DNA from: Phyllobacterium brassicacearum
Lineage (GTDB): Bacteria > Pseudomonadota > Alphaproteobacteria > Rhizobiales > Rhizobiaceae
Assembly: GCF_003010955.1 (NCBI RefSeq)
Contig: NZ_PGGO01000021.1
Location: forward strand, 1-64,000
Direction of reading: 5' to 3'
DNA length: 64,000 bases
Position 1 is the stretch's first letter. Each line of letters opens with the position of its first letter. Under the pieces are notes generated by a model. That model saw only the letters and a list, made by a program, of their open reading frames with translations, was not told where the DNA came from and searched no databases. A program made the position numbers and the translations under genes. Positions 54,605-63,516 of the stretch are shown one piece after another.

Positions 54605-55132
54605 ATGTTTCAAATCCCAATTCGATTTGCATTCTTAACCGCATCGGGCCTGGGGTTGCTATCGTTTGCGGCCATGGCCGACGACGCACAGATTACGCGG
54701 GGCGAATACCTCGTCACGATAAGCGGATGCAACGACTGCCACACGCCGGGTTACTTCTTCGGAAAGCCAGACCTGTCACGCTTTCTTGGCGGCTCGGATG
54801 TGGGCTTCGAGATTCCCGGTGTCGGTGTTGTTGTCGGCCCAAACATCACGCCTGACAAGGAGACCGGCATTGGTGGCTGGAGCCTCGAGCAAATTGTCAC
54901 TGCTCTTCAGACTGGTCAACGGCCAGATGGTCGCCTCCTCGCCCCAATCATGCCTTGGCACGCTTTTGCGCATCTCACCAAGGATGACGCCATGGCGATC
55001 GCGGCATTTCTCCAAAGCGTGAAGCCGGTCAAAAACAAGATTCCCGACCCGGTTAAACCCGGCGAAAAGGTATCGACCTTTATGTTCCGGATCTTGCCGC
55101 CCGGCGAAACCGCAGCGGCGGCACCGAAATAG
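54605..55132 (+). CDS. Periplasmic c-type cytochrome (class I)
   Basis: Protein of 175 aa with a Sec signal peptide (SGLGLLSFAAMADD region). One haem-binding motif CNDCH (C42, C45, H46) is followed by the TPGYFFGKPD loop; a likely axial methionine lies in APIMPWHAFAHL. It resembles the small cytochrome subunits of dehydrogenases in which GEYLV-x-x-x-GCNDCHTPG is typical. AGGAGG lies about 10 bases before the ATG. It precedes the sulfatase maturation gene but on the opposite strand; a link to it is not evident. Confidence 0.88.
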   Translation: MFQIPIRFAFLTASGLGLLSFAAMADDAQITRGEYLVTISGCNDCHTPGYFFGKPDLSRFLGGSDVGFEIPGVGVVVGPNITPDKETGIGGWSLEQIVTALQTGQRPDGRLLAPIMPWHAFAHLTKDDAMAIAAFLQSVKPVKNKIPDPVKPGEKVSTFMFRILPPGETAAAAPK

Positions 55133-55352
55133 GGACAAGATTTGATCGCTTTGCGGCTGGAGCACCGGGCTCCGATCGCGATTTTTGCATGTGACCGAGC
55201 TCGGCAAAAAACCATGATGGCTCGTGATACTTGTCGGAAAAACCCGCGACCGCGTGGCGTTTTATCCGCATGCAACTGTGAGTATCGCACTACGGAGTAT
55301 ATTCCATCCGTCGTCGCAACCTACGAGCACGAACCGCCTTAGGTTCGCCTTT

Positions 55353-55392
55353 TGTGCTTCGAAAGTCGCATAATGACTCATGTGGAACCGCA
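55353..55392. repeat. 40-bp dispersed repeat, copy 3
   Basis: TGTGCTTCGAAAGTCGCATA and the 20 bases after it repeat 28546-28585 and 46368-46407. It lies 35 bases beyond the stop of the minus-strand formylglycine-generating enzyme gene. Confidence 0.55.
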
Positions 55393-55426
55393 CCCTAACT
55401 CTATCGCCCGGGTCTGTTTGAAGTTG

Positions 55427-56431
55427 TCAGGATTGCCGCACGATGCAGCGGAATCCCACGTGGCACGTGGATGTATCGACAGGCTGCGCCATTCGGGCTG
55501 CGGGACGATAGCGCTGGCAATAATTCGGAGCGCAGAGAAACGAGCCGCCCTTCATGACTTTGCGAGGAATGGTGATCTCAGGTTGACGCGGATCAATGCT
55601 CTCTTCCCTCTTTCCACCTCGTGGGTTCTGAAGGGTGCAGCAGGGGCTGTCGATCTTGTTGTGCTCTTGATACCAGTCGGCGGTCCACTGCCAAACGTTG
55701 CCGGCCATGTCGTACAGGCCATAGCCATTTGGGGGAAAAGCGGTGACCGGCGATGTCCACTCATAACCGTCTTCAACCTTGTTCTGCGAGGGAAACTCGC
55801 CCTGAAAGGTATTCGCCACATGCTTGCCACCGGGCGCGAGTTCATCTCCCCAGACGAATTCTGCACCATCCAGTCCTCCACGCGCGGCAAATTCCCACTC
55901 GGCCTCGCTCGGCAATTCCTTGCCTGCCCATTTCGCGTAGGCCTCTGCATCCTCATACGCAACGTGCACGACAGGATGATCCGACCGCCCCTTGATCGAA
56001 CTTGCAGGACCCCGTGGATGCCGCCAATCCGCGCCGCGCACATATGCCCACCAGTTGTAGTGATTGCTGAGATCAACACGAGTTTTGGGCTTGATGAACA
56101 CCACCGAAGATGGTGCAAGCAATTCCGGCTTTGCGCCGGGATAGTCATCCGGATTTACCGCGCGCTCGGCCAAGGTGACATATCCGGTCGCCTCGACGAA
56201 GCCGGCAAATTCACGGTTGGTCACGGTGCACGCGTCCATCCAGAAACCGTCCACCTCCACCTTGTGGGCTGGTGCCTCTTCCGGATAGTGATGATCCGAC
56301 CCCATGAGAAACGTGCCGCCAGGAACCCGCACCATATTTTTGAACGGAGGCTCCGCCGCTTCCACTCCTCGACCACCGATTGATCGATCCACTGCTTGAG
56401 CGTCGGCGACGGCAATAACAGGGCTATCCAT
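55427..56431 (-). CDS. Formylglycine-generating enzyme (SUMF1-type sulfatase activator)
   Basis: Copper-dependent oxidase of 334 aa that turns the active-site cysteine of type I sulfatases into formylglycine. The FGE-sulfatase fold is clear: MVRVPGGTFLMGSDHHYPEE, VTNREFAGFVEATGYVT, HPVVHVAYEDAEAYAKWAGK, LPSEAEWEFAARGGLDG and NVWQWTADWY. The two catalytic cysteines lie in GGSFLCAPNYCQRYRPAAR, at the spacing of known enzymes. It lies 43 bases downstream of a CSPTR sulfatase on the same strand, so both are probably co-transcribed, and it can serve all sulfatases of the locus. Confidence 0.94.
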   Translation of the reverse strand: MDSPVIAVADAQAVDRSIGGRGVEAAEPPFKNMVRVPGGTFLMGSDHHYPEEAPAHKVEVDGFWMDACTVTNREFAGFVEATGYVTLAERAVNPDDYPGAKPELLAPSSVVFIKPKTRVDLSNHYNWWAYVRGADWRHPRGPASSIKGRSDHPVVHVAYEDAEAYAKWAGKELPSEAEWEFAARGGLDGAEFVWGDELAPGGKHVANTFQGEFPSQNKVEDGYEWTSPVTAFPPNGYGLYDMAGNVWQWTADWYQEHNKIDSPCCTLQNPRGGKREESIDPRQPEITIPRKVMKGGSFLCAPNYCQRYRPAARMAQPVDTSTCHVGFRCIVRQS

Positions 56432-56474
56432 CGCTCAACGCGCCTCCTCGAAGTCACTGCGTCCGGCCCGGTGC

Positions 56475-58871
56475 CTATGGCTGCAGCGCCACCTCCAGCT
56501 TCGCAATTTTGCCGTTAAACGGGAACGGCACCTGGTAATCCGTGTCCTCGACGCCTGTCCTTGTATCGACCCCCACGTCGAAGGTCTCATCCCACGGCAT
56601 GAGGGCTGGAATCGTGTGCGGAATTTTCTCGTTAGCAACCTCATTACCGTCCACCTTAAGGATGCCAGTGCCGCCCTTGCCGAAACCGGGACCGTCGGAC
56701 TTGAAGTCGAACATAATGGTATGCTTGCCGGGAGCCAAGGCGTCCGGGCCCTCCCAGCGGAAACGTTCCAAGTCAACGAAATTATAGAGGAAGACGGGCT
56801 TCCCCTTGAGCAGATAGAAACCATATCCACCAAAGCGGCCGCCCGTTGTGACCAGCATGCCTTCGCCACCATCCTGCGGTACGTCTACTTCCGCGGTGAT
56901 TGTGTAGGATTTATTCACGATGCTCGGGGCATTGCTCGACGGAATGCCCGCGACCACGCCAGAATAGGTGAAGTCGTTGCGTCCGGCAGTCGTACTTGGC
57001 CGTGGTGTGAGGAGGCGCTCCAGGATCGAGTTATCCAGTGGGAAAACATTGTATTTCGCCGCCTCCATAAGAAACAGTTCCTGCATCTGATGCAGCTTGT
57101 CCGGCATCGTGGCAGCAAGGTCGTTGTTCTGCGAGAAATCCTCTGTGAGGTTGTACAGTTCCCATTTGTAGCCATCAACAACATCGGGCATCTTGGAGGT
57201 ACCCATCAACCAGGGCGCAGCGGGCGGCGTGGTGCAGGCATACCAGCCGTCACTGTAGATGCCGCGATTGCCGAACATCTCGAAATACTGTGTCGTGCGT
57301 GCCGATGGAGCCTGGGTGTTGTTCCAGCTATAGGTCATGCTGACGCCTTCGATCGGTTTTTGCGCAACGCCGTTCACCATCACCGGGGTGGATATTCCGG
57401 CTGCCTCAAGAATAGTCGGAACGATATCGATCACGTGATGGAACTGACTGCGTATGCCGCCAGCCTCCTTGATCCGTGCCGGCCAGGCCATTGCCATGCC
57501 CTGCCTCGTGCCGCCGAAATGCGAAGCAACCTGTTTCGTCCACTTGAACGGGGTATCAAAAGCCCATGACCATGCCACGGACATATGAGGATAGGTCTTG
57601 TCGGAGCCCCAGACATCATAAAACTTCAACTGATCAGCGACCGGGATCTGCATGCCCTCGATGGTGATCAATTCATTGGGTGTACCGAGCGCACTTCCCT
57701 CGGCGCTCGTGCCGTTGTCGCCTTCAATGTATATGACGAGCGTATTGTCGAGCTTGCCAAGGTCGTCGACCGCCTGGATCACGCGGCCGATTTCATTGTC
57801 GGAATAGGCCACATAGGCGGCGAAAACCTCCGCCTGCCGCGCGAACAGCTTCTTGCTGTCTGCATCCAACGTATCCCACTTCGGTAAGTCATCCGGCCAA
57901 GGCGTCAGTTGGGTGTTGGCCGGGATAACGCCGAGCTGCTTCTGGTTGGCGAAAATTTGTTCGCGTAATTCGTTCCAACCCATATCGAACTTGCCCTTGA
58001 ACTTGTCGATCCACTCCTGGGTCGGGTGGTGCGGCGCGTGGGTGGCACCCGGCACGTAATAAACGAAGAACGGCTTGTCAGGCGCAGCCGCGTTCAATTG
58101 CTTGATGTGGTCGATCGCGTTGTCGGCCTGGTCGGTAATGAGATTGTAGTTGGGCTTGCCGACCCAAGGGTAAACCTGAGTTGTGTTCTGGAAGAGATAT
58201 GGCGTCCACTGGTTGCTGTCGCCGCCCATGAAGCCGTAGAAATAATCGAAGCCCATTCCTACCGGCCACTGATCGAAGGGACCGGCGCTGCTGTACTGAA
58301 AAGCCGGGGTGTTGTGGTTCTTGCCGAACCATGATGTAGCGTAGCCGTTCTGTTTCAGGATTTCCCCGATCGTGGCGTTGTTCACTCCGATGATTGAATC
58401 ATAGCCTGGAAATCCGGTGGCTTGCTCGGAAATAACCCCGAAACCTGAGGAATGGTGATTGCGGCCGGTGATCAACGCGGCCCGCGTTGGCGAGCAAAGC
58501 GCGGTCGAATGAAACTGGGTGTAGCGCAGCCCCGCATTTGCCACCCGGTCCATCGCCGGCGTGGGGATGACGCCGCCGAATGTGCCAGCAACACCGTACC
58601 CCGCATCGTCGGTCATGATCAACAGGACATTGGGAGCACCCTTGGGGGGAACGATCTGTGGCGGCCAGTATGGTTTGGAGTTCTTCGCATCGAGACCGAT
58701 TTGACCGCCGAAAGCCGGCGATGGGTTGGGGAGATATCTGCCGTCAATCGTTGTCGTCGCACTGGGCGAACCTGGCTGACCCGTGATCTCCTGGGCATTC
58801 GTTCTGTTTAAAGAAACGGCTGTCAAACTCAGTGTGGCAAGAAACAGTGTGCCAATGCGCATCATCGTCAC
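56475..58871 (-). CDS. Secreted arylsulfatase (type I, formylglycine-dependent), 798 aa
   Basis: Periplasmic sulfate-ester hydrolase with a Sec signal peptide (LFLATLSLTAVSLNRTNA). The metal-binding LLIMTDDAGYG opens the domain, the formylglycine site is C126 in CSPTRAALITGRN, and HAPHHPTQEWIDK and EGDNGTSAEGSALG carry further active-site residues. The C-terminal 200 residues form an extra beta domain (FDVGVDTRTGVEDTDY) typical of the long 750-800-aa arylsulfatases. It is followed by its own activator. The start of another close relative appears at 63517. The 18-bp motif lies 173 bases upstream. Confidence 0.94.
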   Translation of the reverse strand: MTMMRIGTLFLATLSLTAVSLNRTNAQEITGQPGSPSATTTIDGRYLPNPSPAFGGQIGLDAKNSKPYWPPQIVPPKGAPNVLLIMTDDAGYGVAGTFGGVIPTPAMDRVANAGLRYTQFHSTALCSPTRAALITGRNHHSSGFGVISEQATGFPGYDSIIGVNNATIGEILKQNGYATSWFGKNHNTPAFQYSSAGPFDQWPVGMGFDYFYGFMGGDSNQWTPYLFQNTTQVYPWVGKPNYNLITDQADNAIDHIKQLNAAAPDKPFFVYYVPGATHAPHHPTQEWIDKFKGKFDMGWNELREQIFANQKQLGVIPANTQLTPWPDDLPKWDTLDADSKKLFARQAEVFAAYVAYSDNEIGRVIQAVDDLGKLDNTLVIYIEGDNGTSAEGSALGTPNELITIEGMQIPVADQLKFYDVWGSDKTYPHMSVAWSWAFDTPFKWTKQVASHFGGTRQGMAMAWPARIKEAGGIRSQFHHVIDIVPTILEAAGISTPVMVNGVAQKPIEGVSMTYSWNNTQAPSARTTQYFEMFGNRGIYSDGWYACTTPPAAPWLMGTSKMPDVVDGYKWELYNLTEDFSQNNDLAATMPDKLHQMQELFLMEAAKYNVFPLDNSILERLLTPRPSTTAGRNDFTYSGVVAGIPSSNAPSIVNKSYTITAEVDVPQDGGEGMLVTTGGRFGGYGFYLLKGKPVFLYNFVDLERFRWEGPDALAPGKHTIMFDFKSDGPGFGKGGTGILKVDGNEVANEKIPHTIPALMPWDETFDVGVDTRTGVEDTDYQVPFPFNGKIAKLEVALQP

Positions 58872-59043
58872 GTCCCCCCTTTGACTTGTCTTTGCAGCGA
58901 CGAACGTCGGTCCCTAATGACGCATAAACGGAGGGCCGACTCAAAACTACTGTTAGTGATAAGTATTAGCAGCGCAGCCGCGCTGAGCGGCCAAGGTAAG
59001 TCTGTTTCAGTTTGAGGACTATTACACTCCTCGCAATCGCTGG

Positions 59044-59061
59044 CGAGTACGTAACAGTAAC
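59044..59061 (-). promoter_or_regulatory. Sulfatase-locus motif, copy upstream of the 798-aa sulfatase
   Basis: Read on the minus strand: GTTACTGTTACGTACTCG, 173 bases upstream of the sulfatase start and pointing toward it. It agrees at 16 of 18 positions with the other two copies. It contains a tandem GTTAC-N-GTTAC. A shared activator or sigma-factor site is inferred. Confidence 0.5.
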
Positions 59062-59169
59062 TACGGCCGGTGTCCGGTCGATCACAGCGCCGAGGGCTGG
59101 TCGAACTATTGGCGCGCTCTTCGATTAGAACGCGGAGATTCCGCTTCGCGCGCAAGCCTTTCATGACCT

Positions 59170-59487
59170 ATGCGCCGGCAAGCGGCTTCCTTACCTCTGG
59201 CACGCCAGCGCGCCGCGGAAATGGGGGTGACCATCAATGCACTGGTGGTGTCTGATGATGAGGGCGATCTTGCCAGCTATTACACAAAAAATGTGATCCT
59301 CGGAGCCAACGCATTCGTCATGGATATAAGACAGCATGCCGACTATTCGACCGCGATCAAAACGAAGCTGATAAGGGAACTGTCATCGCGGGCAGTGGCC
59401 ACTCCGTCGGCAACACTGGGTCGCCGCAAGAAATCAACGCTGTATTCGAGCCATCCTGAACATGCTGGGCTCTATGGCAGATTTTGA
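59170..59487 (+). pseudogene. DUF1194-family protein, C-terminal fragment
   Basis: The segment ARQRAAEMGVTINALVV followed by LASYYTKNVILGANAFVMDI and YSTAIKTKLIRELSS matches the C-terminus of DUF1194 (VWA-like, exported) proteins, which read GVTINGL...YY...VI-x-G-x-x-AFV...F-x-x-AI-x-x-KL. The N-terminal von Willebrand part and signal peptide are missing and no good start exists, so it is a remnant. Confidence 0.6.
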
Positions 59488-59562
59488 GTCGATCGTGAAC
59501 TGCGAGTTGGGTTAATCGACAACCGCAAAGGGTCGTTACCTGCGGCCGCAGCATACTTCATT

Positions 59563-59580
59563 GTAACCGTTACGTACTTG
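59563..59580 (+). promoter_or_regulatory. Sulfatase-locus motif, copy upstream of the 550-aa sulfatase
   Basis: GTAACCGTTACGTACTTG, 189 bases upstream of the sulfatase start at 59770 and in the same orientation relative to its gene as the other two copies. Confidence 0.5.
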
Positions 59581-59769
59581 CGATGTTGGGGGATCCAGAG
59601 AGAATTGTTCCAGAGGGGCCGCGCATATTCCTGTTGTCGGCATCACGGCGCGCCCCTTTCGCACGGCTACATCCACTGAGCACAGATGCTACGGGGCGCA
59701 TAACAAAGTCGTCTCGCCCGCAGGAAGGTGTCTCTCTGCCTTTGGCCTGACCAACGGGGAGAGACTGCA

Positions 59770-61422
59770 ATGGCAGACAATTCGACACCCAGCAGGCGCG
59801 ACATCCTGCTGACCGGCGGGTCATTGCTCGCCATGTCGGCGATCGGCACAATCACTAACACGGCGGCCACCACGTCCGCGACTGCTCAGGCATCGGGCAA
59901 GCAACCCAACATCGTCGTCATCATGGCTGACGATGTCGGCATCTGGAATATCGGTGCCTATCACCGCGGCATGATGGCAGGCCGCACACCGAATCTCGAC
60001 AAGCTGGCCGCCGAGGGCATGCTCTTTACCGACTATTACGCCGAGGCAAGCTGCACGGCGGGCCGCGCAAACTTCATCACGGGAGAACTTCCCATTCGCA
60101 CTGGCATGACCACTGTCGGACAGGCGGGCTCACCCATTGGCATTCCGGCAGCCGCGCCGACCCTTGCGACGGTACTGAAATCCATGGGCTATGCTACAGG
60201 ACAGTTCGGCAAGAACCATCTCGGCGATCTCAATGAGTTCCTGCCGACAGTCCACGGCTTTGACGAGTTCTTCGGCTATCTCTATCACCTTGATGCGATG
60301 GAAGACCCTGCGCACCCCGGCTACCCGCAGGACCTCTTGAACGTTTACGGTCCGCGCAACATGGTTCACTCCTGGGCTACGGATGTGGACGACCCAACGG
60401 AAATGCCGCGCTGGGGTAAGGTCGGCAAACAGAAGATCGAGGACGCCGGCACGCTCTATCCCGAACGGATGAAAACGGTCGACGACGAAATCCAGAACCT
60501 GGCGTTCAAGTTCGTCGACAAAGCGCAAGCCGACGGCAAGCCATTCTTCCTCTGGCTCAACCCCACACGCATGCACATCGTCACCCACCTCTCGGACAAA
60601 TATGAAAAGATGCGCAACTCCGAGAATGGCTGGACCATCCACGAGGCCGGAATGGCCCAACTGGACGACATCGTCGGTGCCACCATGCAAAAGCTCAAGG
60701 ACATGGGTGTCGATGACAACACCATCGTCATGTTCACCACCGACAATGGTACCGAGAACTTCACATGGCCGGATGGCGGCCAGACCCCGTTCTACGGCGG
60801 CAAGGGCACGACCTATGAAGGCGGCTTCCGCGCACCGGCAATGATCCGCTGGCCGGGGCACGTTCCCGCCGGTTCGATCGGCAACGGCCTGTTCTCAGGG
60901 CTCGACTGGTTCCCCACCTTTGTTACCGCCGCCGGCGACCCGAACATTGTCGTCGAGCTGAAGGCCGGCAAGGAACTCAATGGGCAGAACTACAAGGTGC
61001 ATCTCGACGGCTACGACCAGACCAGCATGATTACCGGATCGGGCAAATCAAACCGCCACGAGATCTGGTATTTCGCCGAAAGCACACTCGGCGCTGCCCG
61101 CATCGACGACTTCAAATACACCTTCAAGGAACAGCCGGGCGGCTGGATCGGTGACACGGTGACACTTGGCGTTCCGACCGTTGTCAATCTACGCCTCGAT
61201 CCGTTCGAGAGGACGGCATTTTTCAAGGGAGCCATTGGATCCCTCGAATATTTTGAATGGTACAAATTCGAGTTCTGGCGTTTCGTTCTCGTTCAGGCGA
61301 AGGTGGAGGAACTGGGTAAATCCGCCATCGACTTCCCGCCAATGCAGGCGGGAGCGAGTTTCGGGCTCAGCGCTGTCAAGGAGCAGATCGCCGAGGCCAT
61401 CAGGAAACAACACGGGCAATAA
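59770..61422 (+). CDS. Tat-exported arylsulfatase (type I), 550 aa
   Basis: Sulfatase with a twin-arginine signal (SRRDILLTGGSLLAMSA). The metal-site segment IVVIMADDVGIWN, the formylglycine site C95 in CTAGRANFITGE (CxAxR variant), the GQFGKNHLGD loop and MFTTDNGTENFTWPDGG are all visible. GGGGAGAG lies before the chosen ATG at 59770. It belongs to the group of shorter arylsulfatases with an Ala/Gly version of the core and should be activated by the FGE encoded at 55.4 kb, before folding and Tat export. Confidence 0.93.
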   Translation: MADNSTPSRRDILLTGGSLLAMSAIGTITNTAATTSATAQASGKQPNIVVIMADDVGIWNIGAYHRGMMAGRTPNLDKLAAEGMLFTDYYAEASCTAGRANFITGELPIRTGMTTVGQAGSPIGIPAAAPTLATVLKSMGYATGQFGKNHLGDLNEFLPTVHGFDEFFGYLYHLDAMEDPAHPGYPQDLLNVYGPRNMVHSWATDVDDPTEMPRWGKVGKQKIEDAGTLYPERMKTVDDEIQNLAFKFVDKAQADGKPFFLWLNPTRMHIVTHLSDKYEKMRNSENGWTIHEAGMAQLDDIVGATMQKLKDMGVDDNTIVMFTTDNGTENFTWPDGGQTPFYGGKGTTYEGGFRAPAMIRWPGHVPAGSIGNGLFSGLDWFPTFVTAAGDPNIVVELKAGKELNGQNYKVHLDGYDQTSMITGSGKSNRHEIWYFAESTLGAARIDDFKYTFKEQPGGWIGDTVTLGVPTVVNLRLDPFERTAFFKGAIGSLEYFEWYKFEFWRFVLVQAKVEELGKSAIDFPPMQAGASFGLSAVKEQIAEAIRKQHGQ

Positions 61423-61440
61423 GAAAGGCAACGATACTTC

Positions 61441-61468
61441 GAACGGCTCTCAATGAGCCGTTCCTTTT
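61441..61468 (+). terminator. Intrinsic terminator of the 550-aa sulfatase gene
   Basis: GAACGGCTC and GAGCCGTTC form a perfect 9-bp stem with a five-base loop, followed by CTTTT, 18 bases after the stop. Confidence 0.8.
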
Positions 61469-62148
61469 GTCCGCAATCGCAGTCGGCGACGGCGACCTGA
61501 CGGCGTCAGCAATCGACGGTCACACGAAATCGAACAGGGACTTTAGATATCGTTATGAAATGGCATTGTGGCTATAAAATTAGGCATTTAGGAGTGTTCT
61601 AGTGGCTCTTGCTACCTCACCGGCTTGGAAGCCTTACACCATTCGCTGGCAGAGTGTGGCCCTAGCCATTCCAAACGTCATTGTAGAATTTTTGTCCCCA
61701 TCGCGGGGAAATAGTCGCCGACGACCGTTGCCGCCTCTCTTTCCCGGTGGACAGATGAAAATGGTGCTTAGTGGGTGTTGGCGCTGGGGTGTATTCTGGT
61801 CTCCTGACTGCACATTTGCCGCCAAGGCCCGCAGTCAGTTTGGGGAGGAGCATCGCAGAACGGCCCAGAATTTCTCCCAGGGCCGTTCGAGCTCCTCCCG
61901 CTCTTTGCTTAACAGAGGTTCCCAGTATCTCACCTCTTTTTTCTAACGCGATCCGCCCAATCCACCACTCCCCGCATAGTTACAGTTACGTACTTGTTAA
62001 TTGCCCACTGTAGGAATTCACTGGCCGAAATAATCACGATCAAACGGGGGATGGGTCAATGAAGATGACCACCATAACACGCAGGGCGTTGCTCTGCGGG
62101 ATCGCGCTCATCCCGGCTCGTCTATTACTGTTAAGGCTGTGACCGCCA
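61469..62148. other. Spacer with a hairpin and the third regulatory motif
   Basis: No gene is supported; a plus-strand frame at 61602-61946 has no family likeness. GAACGGCCC and GGGCCGTTC (61858-61889) form a second stem-loop. The shared motif is listed separately. The end of the spacer is likely the promoter of the lipoprotein hydrolase gene. Confidence 0.45.
61979..61996 (+). promoter_or_regulatory. Sulfatase-locus motif, copy upstream of the lipoprotein hydrolase
   Basis: GTTACAGTTACGTACTTG, 152 bases upstream of the hydrolase start at 62149. It differs from the copy at 59563 in two positions only. Confidence 0.5.
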
Positions 62149-63474
62149 ATGCCATCGAGCAACAGGAGCAGTTGTAAGCCCAGCGGCCCGGCATTCTCTG
62201 GTTTCGGGTTGTTGCGATGGGCTTTGATCGGTGCGTTGATCATCCTTGCGTCGGGATGTGCTGGTCGTCCGAAAAACGTGCTGCTGCCCGTGGCCGACAC
62301 CGTCCCATCGTCCAGCAGGGTTGACATGCTGGTGGCGACAACGCGCGGCCGCTCTTCGGTTCCGGGAGAGATGTTTACGGGGGAGCGCGGGCTGACGCCG
62401 GCATTCGCGGACATAACCGTGTCGATCCCGCCCAAGAACGCCCGCAAGGCAGGCGAGGTCGCCTGGCCAAAGAGGCTTCCTGCCAATCCGGCGACCGATT
62501 TCGCAACATTGAAGGCTGACGAAATGACCGTGGATGCAGCCAAGAAATGGCTTACCACATCCGTCCGGAAGAGTCCCGATCGCAGCGTGCTTGTCTTCAT
62601 CCACGGCTTCAACAATCGGTTTGAGGATTCTGTCTATCGTTTTGCCCAGATCGTTGAGGATTCCGGTGTGCACAGTGCGCCTGTTCTGGTGACATGGCCG
62701 TCGCGCGGCAGCCTGCTCGCCTACGGATATGACCGCGAAAGCACGAATTATACGCGCAACGCGCTGGAGAATTTGTTCCAGTATCTGGCGCGCGATGCCG
62801 AAGTGAAGGAAGTCTCGATTATTGCGCATTCGATGGGCAACTGGCTCACCCTGGAATCGCTGCGCCAGATGGCGATCCGCAATGGCCGGTTACCGGCGAA
62901 ATTCAAGAACGTCATGCTGGCGGCTCCCGACGTCGATGTCGACGTGTTCCGTTCGCAGATTGCAGATATGGGAAAACAGCATCCGCAGTTCACCCTGTTC
63001 GTCTCCCGTGATGACCGCGCGCTGGCAGTTTCACGCCGGGTTTGGGGAGACGTGCCCCGACTTGGATCGATCGATCCCGAACAGCCGCCATACAAACAGG
63101 AACTCGAAGCCAACAAGATCGCTGTGATCGACCTGACGAAGGTCAAAGCGGGTGACGATCTCCATCACAGCAAGTTCGCCGAATCCCCGCAGATCGTGCA
63201 GCTTATCGGTGCCCGTATCTCCGACGGCCAGACGCTGACGGACAACCGGGTGGGCCTTGGCGACCAGATTCTTGCAGCGACAACCGGAACGGCGGCGGCG
63301 GCCGGAAACGCGGCTGGTCTGATCCTTGCCGCTCCCGTGGCTGCCGTCGATCAAAATACCCGAGACAACTACGCAGACCAGATCGTCACATTGAGAGGGG
63401 CGAAGGGCGGAGGCAAAAGGACGGCCCGCGTTGACTGCGGTGCCAAGACTTCGCCGACCAAGAGGTGCGACTGA
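62149..63474 (+). CDS. DUF900-type alpha/beta-hydrolase lipoprotein
   Basis: Protein of 441 aa with a signal sequence ending in the lipobox LASGC, so it should be lipid-anchored outside the cytoplasm. The hydrolase core shows VLVFIHGFNNRFEDSVYR (oxyanion loop), VLVTWPSRGSLLAYGYD, the nucleophile elbow AHSMGN and a histidine near the end (DDLHHSKFAESP). It resembles DUF900 esterases. The ribosome site at 62149 is weak. It is followed after 42 bases by another sulfatase gene, so the two form an operon under the 18-bp motif. Confidence 0.88.
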   Translation: MPSSNRSSCKPSGPAFSGFGLLRWALIGALIILASGCAGRPKNVLLPVADTVPSSSRVDMLVATTRGRSSVPGEMFTGERGLTPAFADITVSIPPKNARKAGEVAWPKRLPANPATDFATLKADEMTVDAAKKWLTTSVRKSPDRSVLVFIHGFNNRFEDSVYRFAQIVEDSGVHSAPVLVTWPSRGSLLAYGYDRESTNYTRNALENLFQYLARDAEVKEVSIIAHSMGNWLTLESLRQMAIRNGRLPAKFKNVMLAAPDVDVDVFRSQIADMGKQHPQFTLFVSRDDRALAVSRRVWGDVPRLGSIDPEQPPYKQELEANKIAVIDLTKVKAGDDLHHSKFAESPQIVQLIGARISDGQTLTDNRVGLGDQILAATTGTAAAAGNAAGLILAAPVAAVDQNTRDNYADQIVTLRGAKGGGKRTARVDCGAKTSPTKRCD

Positions 63475-63516
63475 ATCCGGCGGGTTGACCAACAAGAGCT
63501 ATCAAGGGAGGGCACT

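Noticed and set aside
61602-61946. Plus-strand 114-codon frame upstream of the lipoprotein hydrolase
   Set aside because: Composition is erratic, it runs through a stem-loop and has no homologous motif; treated as spacer.
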